NCBI GenBank assembly: GCA_001898785.1
Contig: MKVE01000033.1
Location: 4,423 to 43,817, forward strand
Length of the DNA: 39,395 nt
Direction of reading: 5' to 3'
Source: Chryseobacterium sp. 36-9
Lineage (GTDB): Bacteria; Bacteroidota; Bacteroidia; Flavobacteriales; Weeksellaceae
Every line of letters begins with the position of its first letter. The stretch's first letter is position 1. Below are positions 16,935 to 25,106 of this stretch, piece after piece. Position numbers and translations under genes: made by a program. The notes under the pieces were generated by a model, which was not told where the DNA came from, searched no databases, and saw only the letters and a list, made by a program, of their open reading frames with translations.

Positions 16935-17774
16935 TTACAATTTTAGTCCAGCTGCAATACCTAATCCAAAGAATCTTTTTCCTTGATATGCCCAAGCATC
17001 TGCATTACTTCCTGTCATAAAATCATATCCATAACTAAAAATAATTCCTATATCATTTCTTGCAATCGTTAAACCTGCTGAAGGAGAAAGAACAAGATTA
17101 CTTGGATTATAAGTAGTAACAACTTTTTTCTTCAGCGGTTCTTTTCCCAAGCTTGCTGATGAGAATCCGAATGAAGCTCCGGGAGTTACCGACCAGCTGG
17201 TACTTGACCTGTGTGAAAAAGTTGTCCAACCCCATGAATATCCAACAGAAAAACCCAAATTAATATTCCCAGTTACGACATTAGCAGAGTACTGATTATT
17301 ATTATAGTCGACAACTGAAGGTCTAACTTTTACACCTATAGCGTTAATTCCGACAATAACGGTCTGGTAATGCAGAGTAATGCTTCTTGTAGGATCGCCC
17401 ACTTTATCTCTACTCAATTTCACAAGTTTAAGTTTATTAGGAGTAGCTGCATTAATAATTCTTTCCTGACCGTAACAGGGATCTACTGCGCCTTTAGCAT
17501 CAGAGCCTCCTTTATCATGCTCTATTTGCCAAGGGTCAATAAATAATTCTCCATCCTTATTGGTTACTAAACATTTAAAAGATTTATTTAAGGCAGGACA
17601 AAAACTGTAATTAGTCGTAGTACCGTCAGTAATCACATACCCTTGATCATTTAAATCTTTCAATTTTTCTTTAGAAATGTGATAACGAAATTTGAGTCTG
17701 TAGCTGCTAGTTTGTGAATGTAAAAAAGTGATCATGCTGAAAAGCATAAACAATCCCAGAATAATTGTTTTCAT
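16935..17774 (-). CDS. Secreted outer-membrane beta-barrel-like protein
   Basis: 279 residues with a signal peptide (MKTIILGLFMLFSMITFLHSQ; cleavage likely after HSQ). The second half has alternating aromatic/Gly strands (NLGFSVGYSWGWTTF, GASFGFSSAS, IGIIFSYGYDF, FFGLGIAAGLKL), typical of a small outer-membrane barrel or a beta-rich surface protein. The N-terminal part (about 25-130) has paired cysteines (FCPAL, FKCLV, DPCYG). The family is not recognised. It is divergent from the 17942 membrane protein and upstream of the HEPN trio, separated by 230 nt and a gene remnant, so no functional link is clear. Confidence 0.7.
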   Translation of the reverse strand: MKTIILGLFMLFSMITFLHSQTSSYRLKFRYHISKEKLKDLNDQGYVITDGTTTNYSFCPALNKSFKCLVTNKDGELFIDPWQIEHDKGGSDAKGAVDPCYGQERIINAATPNKLKLVKLSRDKVGDPTRSITLHYQTVIVGINAIGVKVRPSVVDYNNNQYSANVVTGNINLGFSVGYSWGWTTFSHRSSTSWSVTPGASFGFSSASLGKEPLKKKVVTTYNPSNLVLSPSAGLTIARNDIGIIFSYGYDFMTGSNADAWAYQGKRFFGLGIAAGLKL

Positions 17775-17808
17775 GTTTTATTAGTTTTTTGGTTATGAGG
17801 TAAATATA

Positions 17809-17816
17809 CAAATATA
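17809..17816 (-). promoter_or_regulatory. -7 box for the 16935-17774 gene
   Basis: Minus strand TATATTTG, exact TANNTTTG, 34 nt before the ATG. No TTTG at 19-21 nt upstream. Confidence 0.4.
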
Positions 17817-17941
17817 AGTTCTCAAAATAGAGAAATTTTCATATCCAAATTACGAACTAACTTAATGTTATTAAAATTAAAATATTTCTACTTTTAAACT
17901 AATAAATTACAAATACAAAACAATTTTAAAACGAAATAAAC

Positions 17942-18676
17942 ATGAACAGACAAAGATTAATCCGAAAATTAAGAATTATTAATCATAAGTTGAATAAAAA
18001 ATACATTCCAGTAGAGGATAAGCCGTTTGTGAAAATTGCCGAATTAACAGCTATATTGCCTGCACTTGGATTATTTTATTTGTGGCATTATTTTGATTTA
18101 TTAGGAATTAGCTACTATCGATATTTCAATCTGTCGGACGCAATTGCTGTACTATATGAAAACCTAATGTTAATGATTTTAATTGGAGTGTTATTCTCAC
18201 CAGGAATCGTCTGTTTGTTGCTGACTGACTTAAAGTCAAGAAGCAAAGGTTTATCAATAATTACATTAATTGTAATTATCGTATTATTAATTTGTGGTTT
18301 CGGTGTACTAATCAATATGTACAAATTTGCTACGCCAGTAAATATTGTTTTTATAACAATTATCACTATTTCCAGCTATGTTTACTTTTTTGAAAGTCGA
18401 AATCTTGGATTTTGGATGCATTTAGCATTCGCATTTATCTATATGTACGCAACCGCTGCACAGGAAGCAAAGTATATATTAAAAGAAAAACCAAAATTTA
18501 CAATATACTTAAAGCAACACTCGGAGCAACCAATTCTTACGGAGGAAAGTAGTACAAGGTTCTATCTTTATAAGACTTCTAATTACTATTTTATAAAAGA
18601 TGAAAAAGAAAATAAAATATTTGGATATTCAATATCAACTCAGGAAGAAACAGTTGTTGTACCACTAACCAGATAG
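17942..18676 (+). CDS. Multi-pass membrane protein of unknown function
   Basis: 244 residues. A basic cytoplasmic N-terminus (about 1-30) is followed by four to five predicted transmembrane helices: around ELTAILPALGLFYLWHYF, LMLMILIGVLFSPGIVCLLL, LSIITLIVIIVLLICGFGVL, IVFITIITISSYVYFF and LAFAFIYMYATA. A soluble, beta-prone C-terminal domain of about 65 residues completes it. The stretch LGISYYRYFNLSDAI between the first helices is seen in several uncharacterised bacterial membrane proteins. It stands alone on the plus strand, with a weak terminator after it and the first structured RNA beyond. No enzyme motif is seen. Confidence 0.75.
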   Translation: MNRQRLIRKLRIINHKLNKKYIPVEDKPFVKIAELTAILPALGLFYLWHYFDLLGISYYRYFNLSDAIAVLYENLMLMILIGVLFSPGIVCLLLTDLKSRSKGLSIITLIVIIVLLICGFGVLINMYKFATPVNIVFITIITISSYVYFFESRNLGFWMHLAFAFIYMYATAAQEAKYILKEKPKFTIYLKQHSEQPILTEESSTRFYLYKTSNYYFIKDEKENKIFGYSISTQEETVVVPLTR

Positions 18677-18692
18677 TATTAATGTAATTGTC

Positions 18693-18710
18693 AGTCCTTC
18701 GGATTTTTTT
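18693..18710 (+). terminator. Weak intrinsic terminator after the membrane protein gene
   Basis: AGTCC-TTC-GGATT forms a short 5-bp stem (one G-U) followed by a seven-T run (18704-18710), 17 nt past the stop codon. Confidence 0.4.
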
Positions 18711-18724
18711 GATCCACTTAAGAC

Positions 18725-18755
18725 TTTGCTCCATGAAGTATTCTTAATATATTTG
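18725..18755 (+). promoter_or_regulatory. Consensus Bacteroidota promoter for structured RNA A
   Basis: TTTG at 18725-18728, a 19-nt spacer, then TATATTTG at 18748-18755. Both boxes and the spacing fit the TTTG-N19-TANNTTTG consensus. A transcript would start near 18760. No open reading frame lies in the next 250 nt, so it points to a non-coding RNA or a long leader for the 19119 operon. Confidence 0.7.
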
Positions 18756-18759
18756 TGGT

Positions 18760-18980
18760 AAACAAAAAATAAAAAAAGTATAAGAATAAATAAATCTTAA
18801 ATACATATAAAAACATTGCGTTAAGCAGTTATTTTCTAAACTCAAATACTGGTACTATAAGAATTCTAAGAAAATGTAACTGCAAGATTCGCCCTTCTGG
18901 GGCGTGTTTTGCTGCATTTCTTAGAGGGATTATACCAGTATCCTGAGTTTAGAGTGTCAGTTAATTCACGCTCTTTTTTT
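18760..18980 (+). ncRNA. Structured RNA element, copy A
   Basis: Hairpin core 18836-18952. The outer stem CTAAACTCA (18836-18844) pairs perfectly with TGAGTTTAG (18944-18952). An internal loop AA/TCC follows, then TACTGGTA (18847-18854) with TACCAGTA (18933-18940). Inside are TCTAAGAAAATG (18865-18876) with CATTTCTTAGA (18915-18925), GCAA with TTGC, and CGCCC (18890-18894) with GGGCG (18900-18904). The 3' end TAGAGTG...CACGCTC runs into seven T (18974-18980) and may be a terminator. A second copy with the same plan but different outer and inner stems lies at 25460-25660. A consensus promoter is 81 nt upstream of the stem. No known family was recognised; a DNA-level repeat (MITE-like) is the main alternative. 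Confidence 0.6.
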
Positions 18981-19038
18981 ATGCCCAAAAACTACAACCA
19001 AAAACTAAAAATATAATGAAAATCCCTGAAGTAATATT

Positions 19039-19094
19039 GGACGGAATCACCGTAATACTACGGTATCAATTTAAAATGACATCCAGTAATATTG
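19039..19094 (+). promoter_or_regulatory. ACGG...CCGTAAT motif and -7-like box before the transglutaminase operon
   Basis: ACGG-AATCA-CCGTAAT (19041-19056) is followed by ACTACGGT, which also makes a 6-bp hairpin ACCGTA-ATAC-TACGGT. 23 nt past the motif region is TAATATTG (19087-19094), a 7/8 match to the -7 box, 24 nt before the ATG at 19119. The same motif at the same spacing precedes the DUF2511 gene at 8938. Confidence 0.45.
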
Positions 19095-19118
19095 CAATAA
19101 AAAAACAAAACACAAATT

Positions 19119-20552
19119 ATGCGAAACAGTACAATTTCTATTATACTGCTGTATTTTAGTACAGGATTATCCGCTCAGATTCCAAATCTGCCGACAGGAC
19201 CAAGTGCATCGACTTCCCCAATTCAAAATTATTCTGAAATATCTTTCAGAAACAATTCTACGTCAAAAAATACGGTATCCATTCCCTCAGTTAATAATTC
19301 TTCAAGAAAGTCAGAAATTGAAAGAAGAAACTGGGAAATGCAGCAAAACGATTTTAAAATCGTAGAGAAAGAAAATCGAGAGAAAGAGCAAAAACAGTTT
19401 GAACAAAAAGTAAATAATCTAGAAATTTCCGGTTATAATCTGCCATCACTATCAGCTAATTCAGGAACTAACTTCTATTATGATGCCTTGTCTCAACTTA
19501 ATAATTTAGATCAAAGCAATTATTCATTAGCTGAAGCGAATTTCATTGTTGAAAATGCTTATTCTGAAAGGAAGCTACACTATTCTAATTTCAAAGCCAA
19601 CATTTCAAAAATAGCTTCTCAGGTTTTGCAAAAAATGAAATCCGGAAAGGTGACCCCAGTCGATAATACTCTGAAAAACATTGCTTTGTTTAAGCATTTC
19701 TCAAAGAATTACAAATATGATTTTGATGATTTTATGGGAAAGAAAGAATGGAACAAAATGTTTGTTTCCAAATTACTAAAAACAGGAAAAGGACAATGTC
19801 ACTCAATGCCTCTACTTTATTTGATGGTAGCAGAATCAATCGGGGCAGATGCTTCATTGGCTATGGCTCCCAATCATACGTATATCCGTTTCAAAGACGA
19901 TGATAATCAATGGCAGAATATAGAATTGACTAATGGAATCCTTAGTACAAATGCTATGATTTTAGAATCCGGTTACATTGGCTCCGAAGCCTTACTGAAT
20001 GATGTCTATATGAATAGTTTAAGTAAAAAACAGCTTATGTCATTGTTATATGCAGACTTAGCCAATGGCTATATTCATAAGTACGGAATGGATGAATTTG
20101 TCGGAAAAGCATTGGATAAATCTCTTGAACTTTATCCCAATAATATGTATGCTAATTTACTTAAATCAATGTATCAGCAGGCGCGATTTGAATATGTAGC
20201 AGCAGAATTAGGAATTCAAAATGTAGAAAATCCTGCAGAACTTGAAAATATAAAATATTTCCCGAAAGGTCTGGAACTTTTAAAAGAAACAAAGATGCAG
20301 TTCAACAATATCGACCAGCTCGGATTCAAATTTATGCCAGATGGAGCTTATTCAGAATGGTTGAGCAATATGAACCGTGAAGCCAACAAACAAAGGAGCG
20401 AAGAGCTTGCCGAGAAAATTCGTCTTACCAATTTAGAAAAACAGAGAAAAAAGAAGGAAGAAGAACAAAAGAAATTGGAGGAAGAGCGTAGAAAAGCAAA
20501 AGAGAAAAAAAGAGAGGAGGAAAAAAATAAACCTAAACCTCTTCTAACATAA
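19119..20552 (+). CDS. Secreted transglutaminase-like cysteine peptidase-fold protein 1
   Basis: 477 residues with a signal peptide (ends TGLSAQ). A transglutaminase-like/SirB1-type core holds GKGQCHSMPLLY (Cys227), APNHTYIRF (His253) and NIELTNG (Glu269), a complete Cys-His-acid triad. TPR-like helices follow (about 300-400), then a very charged Lys/Glu coiled tail (about 425-470). The first 100 residues are low-complexity Ser/Asn-rich plus a Glu/Lys/Gln helix. The next gene encodes a paralog, 10 nt downstream. Such proteins may cleave, crosslink or deamidate; here, in front of an RHS toxin, it may process or anchor the toxin on the cell surface. That role is inference. Confidence 0.8.
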   Translation: MRNSTISIILLYFSTGLSAQIPNLPTGPSASTSPIQNYSEISFRNNSTSKNTVSIPSVNNSSRKSEIERRNWEMQQNDFKIVEKENREKEQKQFEQKVNNLEISGYNLPSLSANSGTNFYYDALSQLNNLDQSNYSLAEANFIVENAYSERKLHYSNFKANISKIASQVLQKMKSGKVTPVDNTLKNIALFKHFSKNYKYDFDDFMGKKEWNKMFVSKLLKTGKGQCHSMPLLYLMVAESIGADASLAMAPNHTYIRFKDDDNQWQNIELTNGILSTNAMILESGYIGSEALLNDVYMNSLSKKQLMSLLYADLANGYIHKYGMDEFVGKALDKSLELYPNNMYANLLKSMYQQARFEYVAAELGIQNVENPAELENIKYFPKGLELLKETKMQFNNIDQLGFKFMPDGAYSEWLSNMNREANKQRSEELAEKIRLTNLEKQRKKKEEEQKKLEEERRKAKEKKREEEKNKPKPLLT

Positions 20553-20562
20553 AAACATCAAG

Positions 20563-21669
20563 ATGAAAAATCAATATTTTAGAAAATCAATGCAATTTGC
20601 TTTGCTTGTAATAGTCTCAATGGTTATTACTGTCAAAGCTCAGCGTAATCAATTTTACGAGGAGGCCTATGCACACATTGACAATATGCTAAGTGGCAAG
20701 GAAAAGTATAGTTTTAAGAAAGCTGTCTTAAGTGTTGAGCAGTCTTATTACCAGGGAAAGATTGACACGATAGCGATTAATAATGAACTCAAATTCCTGA
20801 AATCATTTGCAGAGCAAATAGTTAAAAGCAGAGAACTGACCTATCAGGGAAATGATAAAGATAAAGTCAGCAAATATGCGGCTCTTTACTCGATCATCTG
20901 CCAACCGATACCAGTGATTGTGAAAGACTCTACCATTCAATACAAACCTTTCTCTTACGATTTTACCGACGTCTTTGGTCACGATGATTTACCCAATCTC
21001 TTTGTTTCCAAATTACTTGCAACAAAAAAAGGAAATTGCAACTCAATGCCCTATTTGTACAAAATCCTTGCTGAAGAATTGGGAGTTGATGCCAATCTGG
21101 CTTTAGCCCCTAATCACGTCTACATCAAGCATAATGTAAAGTCTTTAGGATGGTTTAATACCGAATTGACGAGTGGAATTTTCCCTGAAGATGGTTGGTT
21201 AATGGCATCTGGATATATCCATCTGGACGCCATCAGAAACGGTATGTTTATGAAAGCTTTGGATAACAAAGAAAGTTTAGCATTATGCCTATTTGATCTA
21301 GCACAAGCTTACAACAGAAGCTTTCCTTCCAACGATGGCGAATTTCTCCTAAAAGTCCTCAATAAAGCTCTCGAAGTTTATCCAAATTTCGCAAAAGCAC
21401 GCATTCTAAAAGCTGAAACGTATAAAGCCAGATTTCAAAAATTAATGGATAGACAAGATCTAAAGAGTGGGTCTTCAAATAATATCAAACTGGCTTTAGA
21501 AAATCCGAAAGCAAAAGAAATATATGATCTGATGGTTCAGGAATACAGTACGCTTTACAAGCTTGGTTACAGACAAATGCCTGAAGGAATGTATTTGGAT
21601 TGGCTTGTATCTCTGAAAACAGAAAGAAATAAATATGAAAATAAAAAATTAAAAAACAACTTCAAATAA
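20563..21669 (+). CDS. Secreted transglutaminase-like protein 2 (paralog of the preceding gene)
   Basis: 368 residues; signal peptide ending VKAQ. It shares with the upstream protein the segment VSKLL-GKG-C-SMP-LY and [18 protein letters not shown] (Cys159), APNHVYIKH (His185) and NTELTSG (Glu201). The TPR-like helices after the core ([22 protein letters not shown]) also match, as does the MPEG/MPDG-x-Y-xx-WL tail. It lacks the paralog's low-complexity N-terminus and charged C-terminal coil. Tandem duplication followed by tail divergence is likely. It is 8 nt upstream of the RHS-core toxin gene, so co-translation is likely and the pair may assist toxin export or maturation. Confidence 0.8.
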   Translation: MKNQYFRKSMQFALLVIVSMVITVKAQRNQFYEEAYAHIDNMLSGKEKYSFKKAVLSVEQSYYQGKIDTIAINNELKFLKSFAEQIVKSRELTYQGNDKDKVSKYAALYSIICQPIPVIVKDSTIQYKPFSYDFTDVFGHDDLPNLFVSKLLATKKGNCNSMPYLYKILAEELGVDANLALAPNHVYIKHNVKSLGWFNTELTSGIFPEDGWLMASGYIHLDAIRNGMFMKALDNKESLALCLFDLAQAYNRSFPSNDGEFLLKVLNKALEVYPNFAKARILKAETYKARFQKLMDRQDLKSGSSNNIKLALENPKAKEIYDLMVQEYSTLYKLGYRQMPEGMYLDWLVSLKTERNKYENKKLKNNFK

Positions 21670-21677
21670 CCACGAAA

Positions 21678-22793
21678 ATGAAAAAACTATTTTATGTATT
21701 CTTTTTGATAATCGCAGTTTTTCTCAATGCTCAAGTAGAAAAGAATGTTTCAAACAATCCTGAAAAGATTTACGTAAATCCCGTAAAACTTACCAAAGAA
21801 GAAAGATTGCGTCCTTATATGGACGAAGTTCTAAAAACGAGGGATACTTTAACACCAGCCGAAGCAGAGCGGAGAAGACAAAACATTGAAGCAGGAAATC
21901 CTTTTAAGAAATATGGCTTCTATCCTAAAATTGCTACATTAAGCAAAGGTAAATATTTAGAAGCTCACGACTTAGACAGTATTGTAAGCATTGGATCAGT
22001 CCGTTACAATGCAAGAACCAATGAAATTGTTGAATTATTAGATATCAACATAGAAAATGCTGACTCACAACCATATCTTGATACTGCAGGTCGCTGGTTT
22101 TCTCCTGATCCACTAAGCGAAGAATACAGACGTTGGTCACCATATAACTACGCAATGAACAATCCATTGCGATTTATTGATCCGGATGGAAGGTCTACCG
22201 AAGATGCAGTTGAAGAATCAGAACAATGTTGTCTTTTTGGTATAAGTGGATTAGTGAGATTTATGCCAATCTTTGAAGGTGGCTCAAATGTGAGGCCTAA
22301 TCCTGTTGTTGAAACAATGACAAAAACTAGTGAAGCAACTACAAAATCTCAGGAACATTTTAACAGAGGTAGGCAGATGGAACCAGAGCAAATAAACAGA
22401 ATGAATGAAGAAGGACAAAATGTTACAAAGAATACTAAAAATTTTGAAGCAACAGATTCGAAAACAGGTAAAACAGGAGGAACGAGACCTGATGGATTCA
22501 CCAAAGAAGGAAATCCTGTGGAAATAAAAAATGTAAAAAATCAATCTCTTACAAGACAATTAAGATTTCAGGACAATTTAGTTGATGGAAAAAGGCTAAT
22601 TTTGAGGATAAACAAGGATGCAAATTTATCAAATCCTTTAAAAGATTCAGGGATTGAAATTCAACCTTATAACCTAACAGGACCAGCTCCTGCAAAAACA
22701 GATAACATTAGAGTAAATAACAACCCAGCTCCAAAAATTAAACCTGTCCCAGTAAAAAAAGATCCTTGTGCAGGAATACCAGGTTGTATTTAA
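21678..22793 (+). CDS. Exported short RHS-core protein with PD-(D/E)XK-like C-terminal toxin
   Basis: 371 residues. Signal peptide [19 protein letters not shown]. Residues about 134-175 are an RHS-associated core ([28 protein letters not shown]). The usual thousand-residue RHS barrel is absent, leaving about 110 residues of unrecognised linker before the core. The C-terminal region (about 220-325) looks like a restriction-endonuclease-fold toxin: TRPDGF (Asp272), NPVEIKN (Glu282, Lys284), then [10 protein letters not shown] Pro/Asn/Lys-rich tail ending CAGIPGCI follows. Downstream are four small immunity-type genes. This is a polymorphic toxin in miniature, probably acting on nucleic acid in a competitor; the nuclease call is from motifs only. 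Confidence 0.8.
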   Translation: MKKLFYVFFLIIAVFLNAQVEKNVSNNPEKIYVNPVKLTKEERLRPYMDEVLKTRDTLTPAEAERRRQNIEAGNPFKKYGFYPKIATLSKGKYLEAHDLDSIVSIGSVRYNARTNEIVELLDINIENADSQPYLDTAGRWFSPDPLSEEYRRWSPYNYAMNNPLRFIDPDGRSTEDAVEESEQCCLFGISGLVRFMPIFEGGSNVRPNPVVETMTKTSEATTKSQEHFNRGRQMEPEQINRMNEEGQNVTKNTKNFEATDSKTGKTGGTRPDGFTKEGNPVEIKNVKNQSLTRQLRFQDNLVDGKRLILRINKDANLSNPLKDSGIEIQPYNLTGPAPAKTDNIRVNNNPAPKIKPVPVKKDPCAGIPGCI

Positions 22794-22803
22794 TTAAAAT
22801 ATT

Positions 22804-23172
22804 ATGGAAGACAAATATATTACAGGCATAAAACAAGTTGTCAAAACTGCTCAAGCATTTTTAAATGAATTTAAAGAGTTTGCTCCATTTGGTTTAATAT
22901 TTAAAAATAATGAATGGATTGATCTTGGCGCATATGACGAAAACCTTACATCGGATCAAATGAAAAATTTTTTAATTAGTACTATTATAGAAGATTTTAA
23001 TGAGGGTAACACTGAGTTTGGAGCAGTTTGCGTAGATGCTAAAATTAAAGAAATCGGCGATGTTATTATTATTTACAATACATCAAATGGTAAGGATTGG
23101 TTTGAATTAGTTTATAAGTATTATCTCGAAGGAAAGTCGGTTAAAATTATCGAAGAAAATATCGAGTATTAA
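22804..23172 (+). CDS. Probable cognate immunity protein
   Basis: 122 residues, acidic and soluble, with no signal peptide. The family is not recognised; visible pieces are EFAPFGLIFKNNEWIDLGAY and DVIIIYNTSNGKDWFELVYKYY. It starts 10 nt after the toxin gene stop. That tight position, directly downstream of a polymorphic toxin, is where the cognate immunity gene normally lies, and small acidic proteins are typical inhibitors of nuclease toxins. The role is inferred from context. Confidence 0.65.
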   Translation: MEDKYITGIKQVVKTAQAFLNEFKEFAPFGLIFKNNEWIDLGAYDENLTSDQMKNFLISTIIEDFNEGNTEFGAVCVDAKIKEIGDVIIIYNTSNGKDWFELVYKYYLEGKSVKIIEENIEY

Positions 23173-23208
23173 TCCCAATGACATTATTGAAAATGTCTTA
23201 TAATATTT

Positions 23209-23565
23209 TTGACTAAAAGATTGGAAATAAGCAGAACAGAAATAGAAGAGAAATTTTTACAACATTCAGTTCAACACGGAGTACTTTATGTAAACGGAGA
23301 TTATAAAAAAGCAAATAAACTTCACAAAGAATTACATAACCTTTATAACCATGCAAAGGAGCAACGTGAAGAAGAGCTTTTTAGTGAAATGTTGGATAAT
23401 CCTGACGAATATGTAAAATTGTGGGCGGCCATTTTTACTTTAAAATCAAAACCTGATATAGCTGAGAACATCCTAAAAAAATTATCTACAAATTCGAAAG
23501 TAAAAATGACAGCCTCTGCGACTCTTCATTTGTGGAAAGAAGGAAAATTAGAACTATTATTATGA
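23209..23565 (+). CDS. DUF2019-like immunity-type protein, no ATG start
   Basis: 118 residues as read from a TTG at 23209; no in-frame ATG exists near the 5' end (another TTG is at 23221). The body matches the DUF2019 pattern: a helix pair, NKLHKELHNLYNH, then HEAT-like VKLWAAIFTLKSKP and ASATLHLWKEGKLEL. DUF2019 is common among small immunity-type proteins. An ATG at 23193 reads MSYNIF and then stops, in the other frame, across a five-T run (23206-23210). With one T fewer it would read MSYNILTKRLEISRTE into this frame, so a slippage frameshift or true TTG initiation are both possible. Confidence 0.6.
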   Translation: MTKRLEISRTEIEEKFLQHSVQHGVLYVNGDYKKANKLHKELHNLYNHAKEQREEELFSEMLDNPDEYVKLWAAIFTLKSKPDIAENILKKLSTNSKVKMTASATLHLWKEGKLELLL

Positions 23566-23569
23566 GATT

Positions 23570-23920
23570 ATGAAGAAAATAGTAGACATTGAAACTGCAT
23601 TAAAAATGTTTGAGGAGGCTTCAATTATTCAAGTAGAATCTACAGAAAATGGTAATTTTAAAGTAGGAAATAAAAATTACGAGAAGGTAATGAATGCAGC
23701 TTCATTTCTTAAAAACCAAAATTCAATAGAAAGTTTATTTCAGTTTTTAAACCATCAGCATAAAGGTCCGCGATTATGGTCTGCCTGTTATATCTTACAT
23801 CTTGATGAAAAGAAAGCGGTCAAAGTTTTAAAAGAAATAATAAAGCAATCGGGAATAATTGGTTCAACAGCTGAAATTACTTTAGACGAGTGGAAAAAAG
23901 GAAATCTAACATTTATATAA
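23570..23920 (+). CDS. DUF2019-like immunity-type protein, second copy
   Basis: 116 residues. Same layout as the preceding protein: an N-terminal helix pair (ALKMFEEASIIQV), a NKNYEKVMNAASFLK helix, then a HEAT-like unit GPRLWSACYILHLDEKKAVKVL and a C-terminal AEITLDEWKKGNLTF that parallels ASATLHLWKEGKLEL. It starts 4 nt after its paralog's stop. It is probably an orphan immunity gene kept from another toxin, or part of a duplicated immunity array. Confidence 0.65.
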   Translation: MKKIVDIETALKMFEEASIIQVESTENGNFKVGNKNYEKVMNAASFLKNQNSIESLFQFLNHQHKGPRLWSACYILHLDEKKAVKVLKEIIKQSGIIGSTAEITLDEWKKGNLTFI

Positions 23921-23944
23921 AATAATTATAGAATCTCAAAAAGA

Positions 23945-24295
23945 ATGGATACTCAAGATTATTTACAAGACCAATTGAAAATTTGTGAAAAGAATTCTCA
24001 AATTTCTGATGTAGTAGAGTTAAATACCGTAATTGCATTGGGTCGAAATTTTAATCCCAACATTCAAATAAATGGACTTAGACATCCCCGAACAAAAGGT
24101 TTAACTGGTTGGTATATTTGGTCAGGTGAGTTTTCTTATGCAGATGATTTTTTTCAGCCTTCTCACGCCTATCATTTGTTGGAAGATGCTTCTTTTATAA
24201 TTCAATATCTCGGGCTTCCGGCTGGTAATCGTTTTTTAATAGATAGTAACGGCTACGAGGATATTTGGTATGATGAAAGTTTGTTGGATGTATAA
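23945..24295 (+). CDS. Immunity-type protein with WYIWSGE / GYEDIWYD motifs
   Basis: 116 residues, soluble and acidic. GLRHPRTKGLTGWYIWSGE, then DDFFQPSHAYHL, YLGLPAGNRFLID and GYEDIWYDESLL belong to a recurring small bacterial family, often found in toxin-immunity clusters and sometimes labelled Imm33-like. I recognise the motif set but not the exact family number. It lies 24 nt after the second DUF2019-like gene in the same operon. It is probably an immunity protein against a toxin other than the adjacent one. Confidence 0.6.
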   Translation: MDTQDYLQDQLKICEKNSQISDVVELNTVIALGRNFNPNIQINGLRHPRTKGLTGWYIWSGEFSYADDFFQPSHAYHLLEDASFIIQYLGLPAGNRFLIDSNGYEDIWYDESLLDV

Positions 24296-24340
24296 TCTTA
24301 TAACTTTTAATTAATTTCAATCATCAACAATAAAATAACT

Positions 24341-24895
24341 ATGAAAACAAAACTTCTTTTCTTGCTACTAATACAAATTATATTTGTTAGCTGTCAAAAA
24401 AAGGTTACTGATTTTAAGCTCGTAAGCTATGATATAAAATCAAACAACGAACTGTCCATTAGTGCTTATACCACTTTGGACAAAGATGGAGTTCTAAATG
24501 TTTATCTTGATAGAGAAAGAGATAAAGTATATTATCAATATAAATTAAGCCAGAGTGAACTTGATGAAATCAATAGCTTATCAGATAAAAATTTGGATAA
24601 ATATGTAATAAAAAAAGCGCTGGATGCAAATCAAGGTTATGCAGGCAGTAGAAATTACTTAAGTTTTAAGGTAAATGGAAAGGAAGACAAAATATGTTTT
24701 ATTTTACCTTTTATGGATTCTGATTTTAAGAAGGTAATAGATTCGCTGGAAGACAAAATTTATTTGCAGGACGAATCTCAAAGAACTGAAGCATCTCCTA
24801 TAGATTTCAAAAAAGTAGAAAAAGAAATCATTACACAGAACCAAATTGATAATTATCTTCCAAGCAAGTCATTACCACCTCCTCCGATGCGATAA
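24341..24895 (+). CDS. Lipoprotein of unknown function
   Basis: 184 residues with a lipoprotein signal (LLIQIIFVSC, Cys19). The mature part has strand-rich segments (VLNVYLDRERDKVYYQYKLS) and ends with a Pro-rich SLPPPPMR. No family is recognised. The reading suggests a periplasmic or outer-membrane-anchored protein, 45 nt after the immunity genes. Periplasmic placement could let it protect against an incoming toxin, but nothing shows this. Confidence 0.65.
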   Translation: MKTKLLFLLLIQIIFVSCQKKVTDFKLVSYDIKSNNELSISAYTTLDKDGVLNVYLDRERDKVYYQYKLSQSELDEINSLSDKNLDKYVIKKALDANQGYAGSRNYLSFKVNGKEDKICFILPFMDSDFKKVIDSLEDKIYLQDESQRTEASPIDFKKVEKEIITQNQIDNYLPSKSLPPPPMR

Positions 24896-24923
24896 ATTTC
24901 ATATATTTACAAAAAGCATAAAT

Positions 24924-25073
24924 ATGAAAGCAATAAAAATCTACAGTATTGTAGCAACATTGGTAATAGTTGGACTTTCAGTCTGGGTTTACTCAACTAA
25001 AAAAGAATTAAAAGAAACAGAAGAAGTTCTTGATCAATGCTCTGATCGGTATTATCAGGAAATTAATAAGTAA
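24924..25073 (+). CDS. 49-residue single-span membrane peptide
   Basis: From the ATG at 24924: MKAIKIYSIVATLVIVGLSV forms one transmembrane helix, followed by a charged helix (KKELKETEEVLDQCSDRYYQ). A longer reading from 24846 would overlap the lipoprotein gene out of frame and is unlikely. It is the last gene of the operon and is closed by a strong terminator. Confidence 0.55.
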   Translation: MKAIKIYSIVATLVIVGLSVWVYSTKKELKETEEVLDQCSDRYYQEINK

Positions 25074-25078
25074 AAGAA

Positions 25079-25106
25079 ATCCTAACAAATTAGTTAGGAT
25101 TTTTTT
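25079..25106. terminator. Bidirectional intrinsic terminator
   Basis: ATCCTAAC (25079-25086), loop AAATTA, GTTAGGAT (25093-25100), then a T run on the plus strand; the A-rich 5' flank gives a shorter T run on the minus strand. It ends the toxin operon and, from the other side, the XRE gene whose stop is at 25105. Confidence 0.85.

Noticed and set aside
18836-18952. 6S RNA as an explanation of the hairpin
   Set aside because: There are two diverged copies in 7 kb and no large central bubble as in 6S RNA.
19016-19159. Small ORF MKIPEVILDGITVILRYQF... upstream of the transglutaminase gene
   Set aside because: It overlaps the putative regulatory motif and the start of the real gene in another frame, and has no homology I recognise.
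22284-22559. Minus-strand ORF of 91 residues inside the RHS-toxin gene
   Set aside because: It is rich in Cys, Phe and Ser, as expected from the antisense of a Glu/Lys/Thr-rich gene, and has no own signals.
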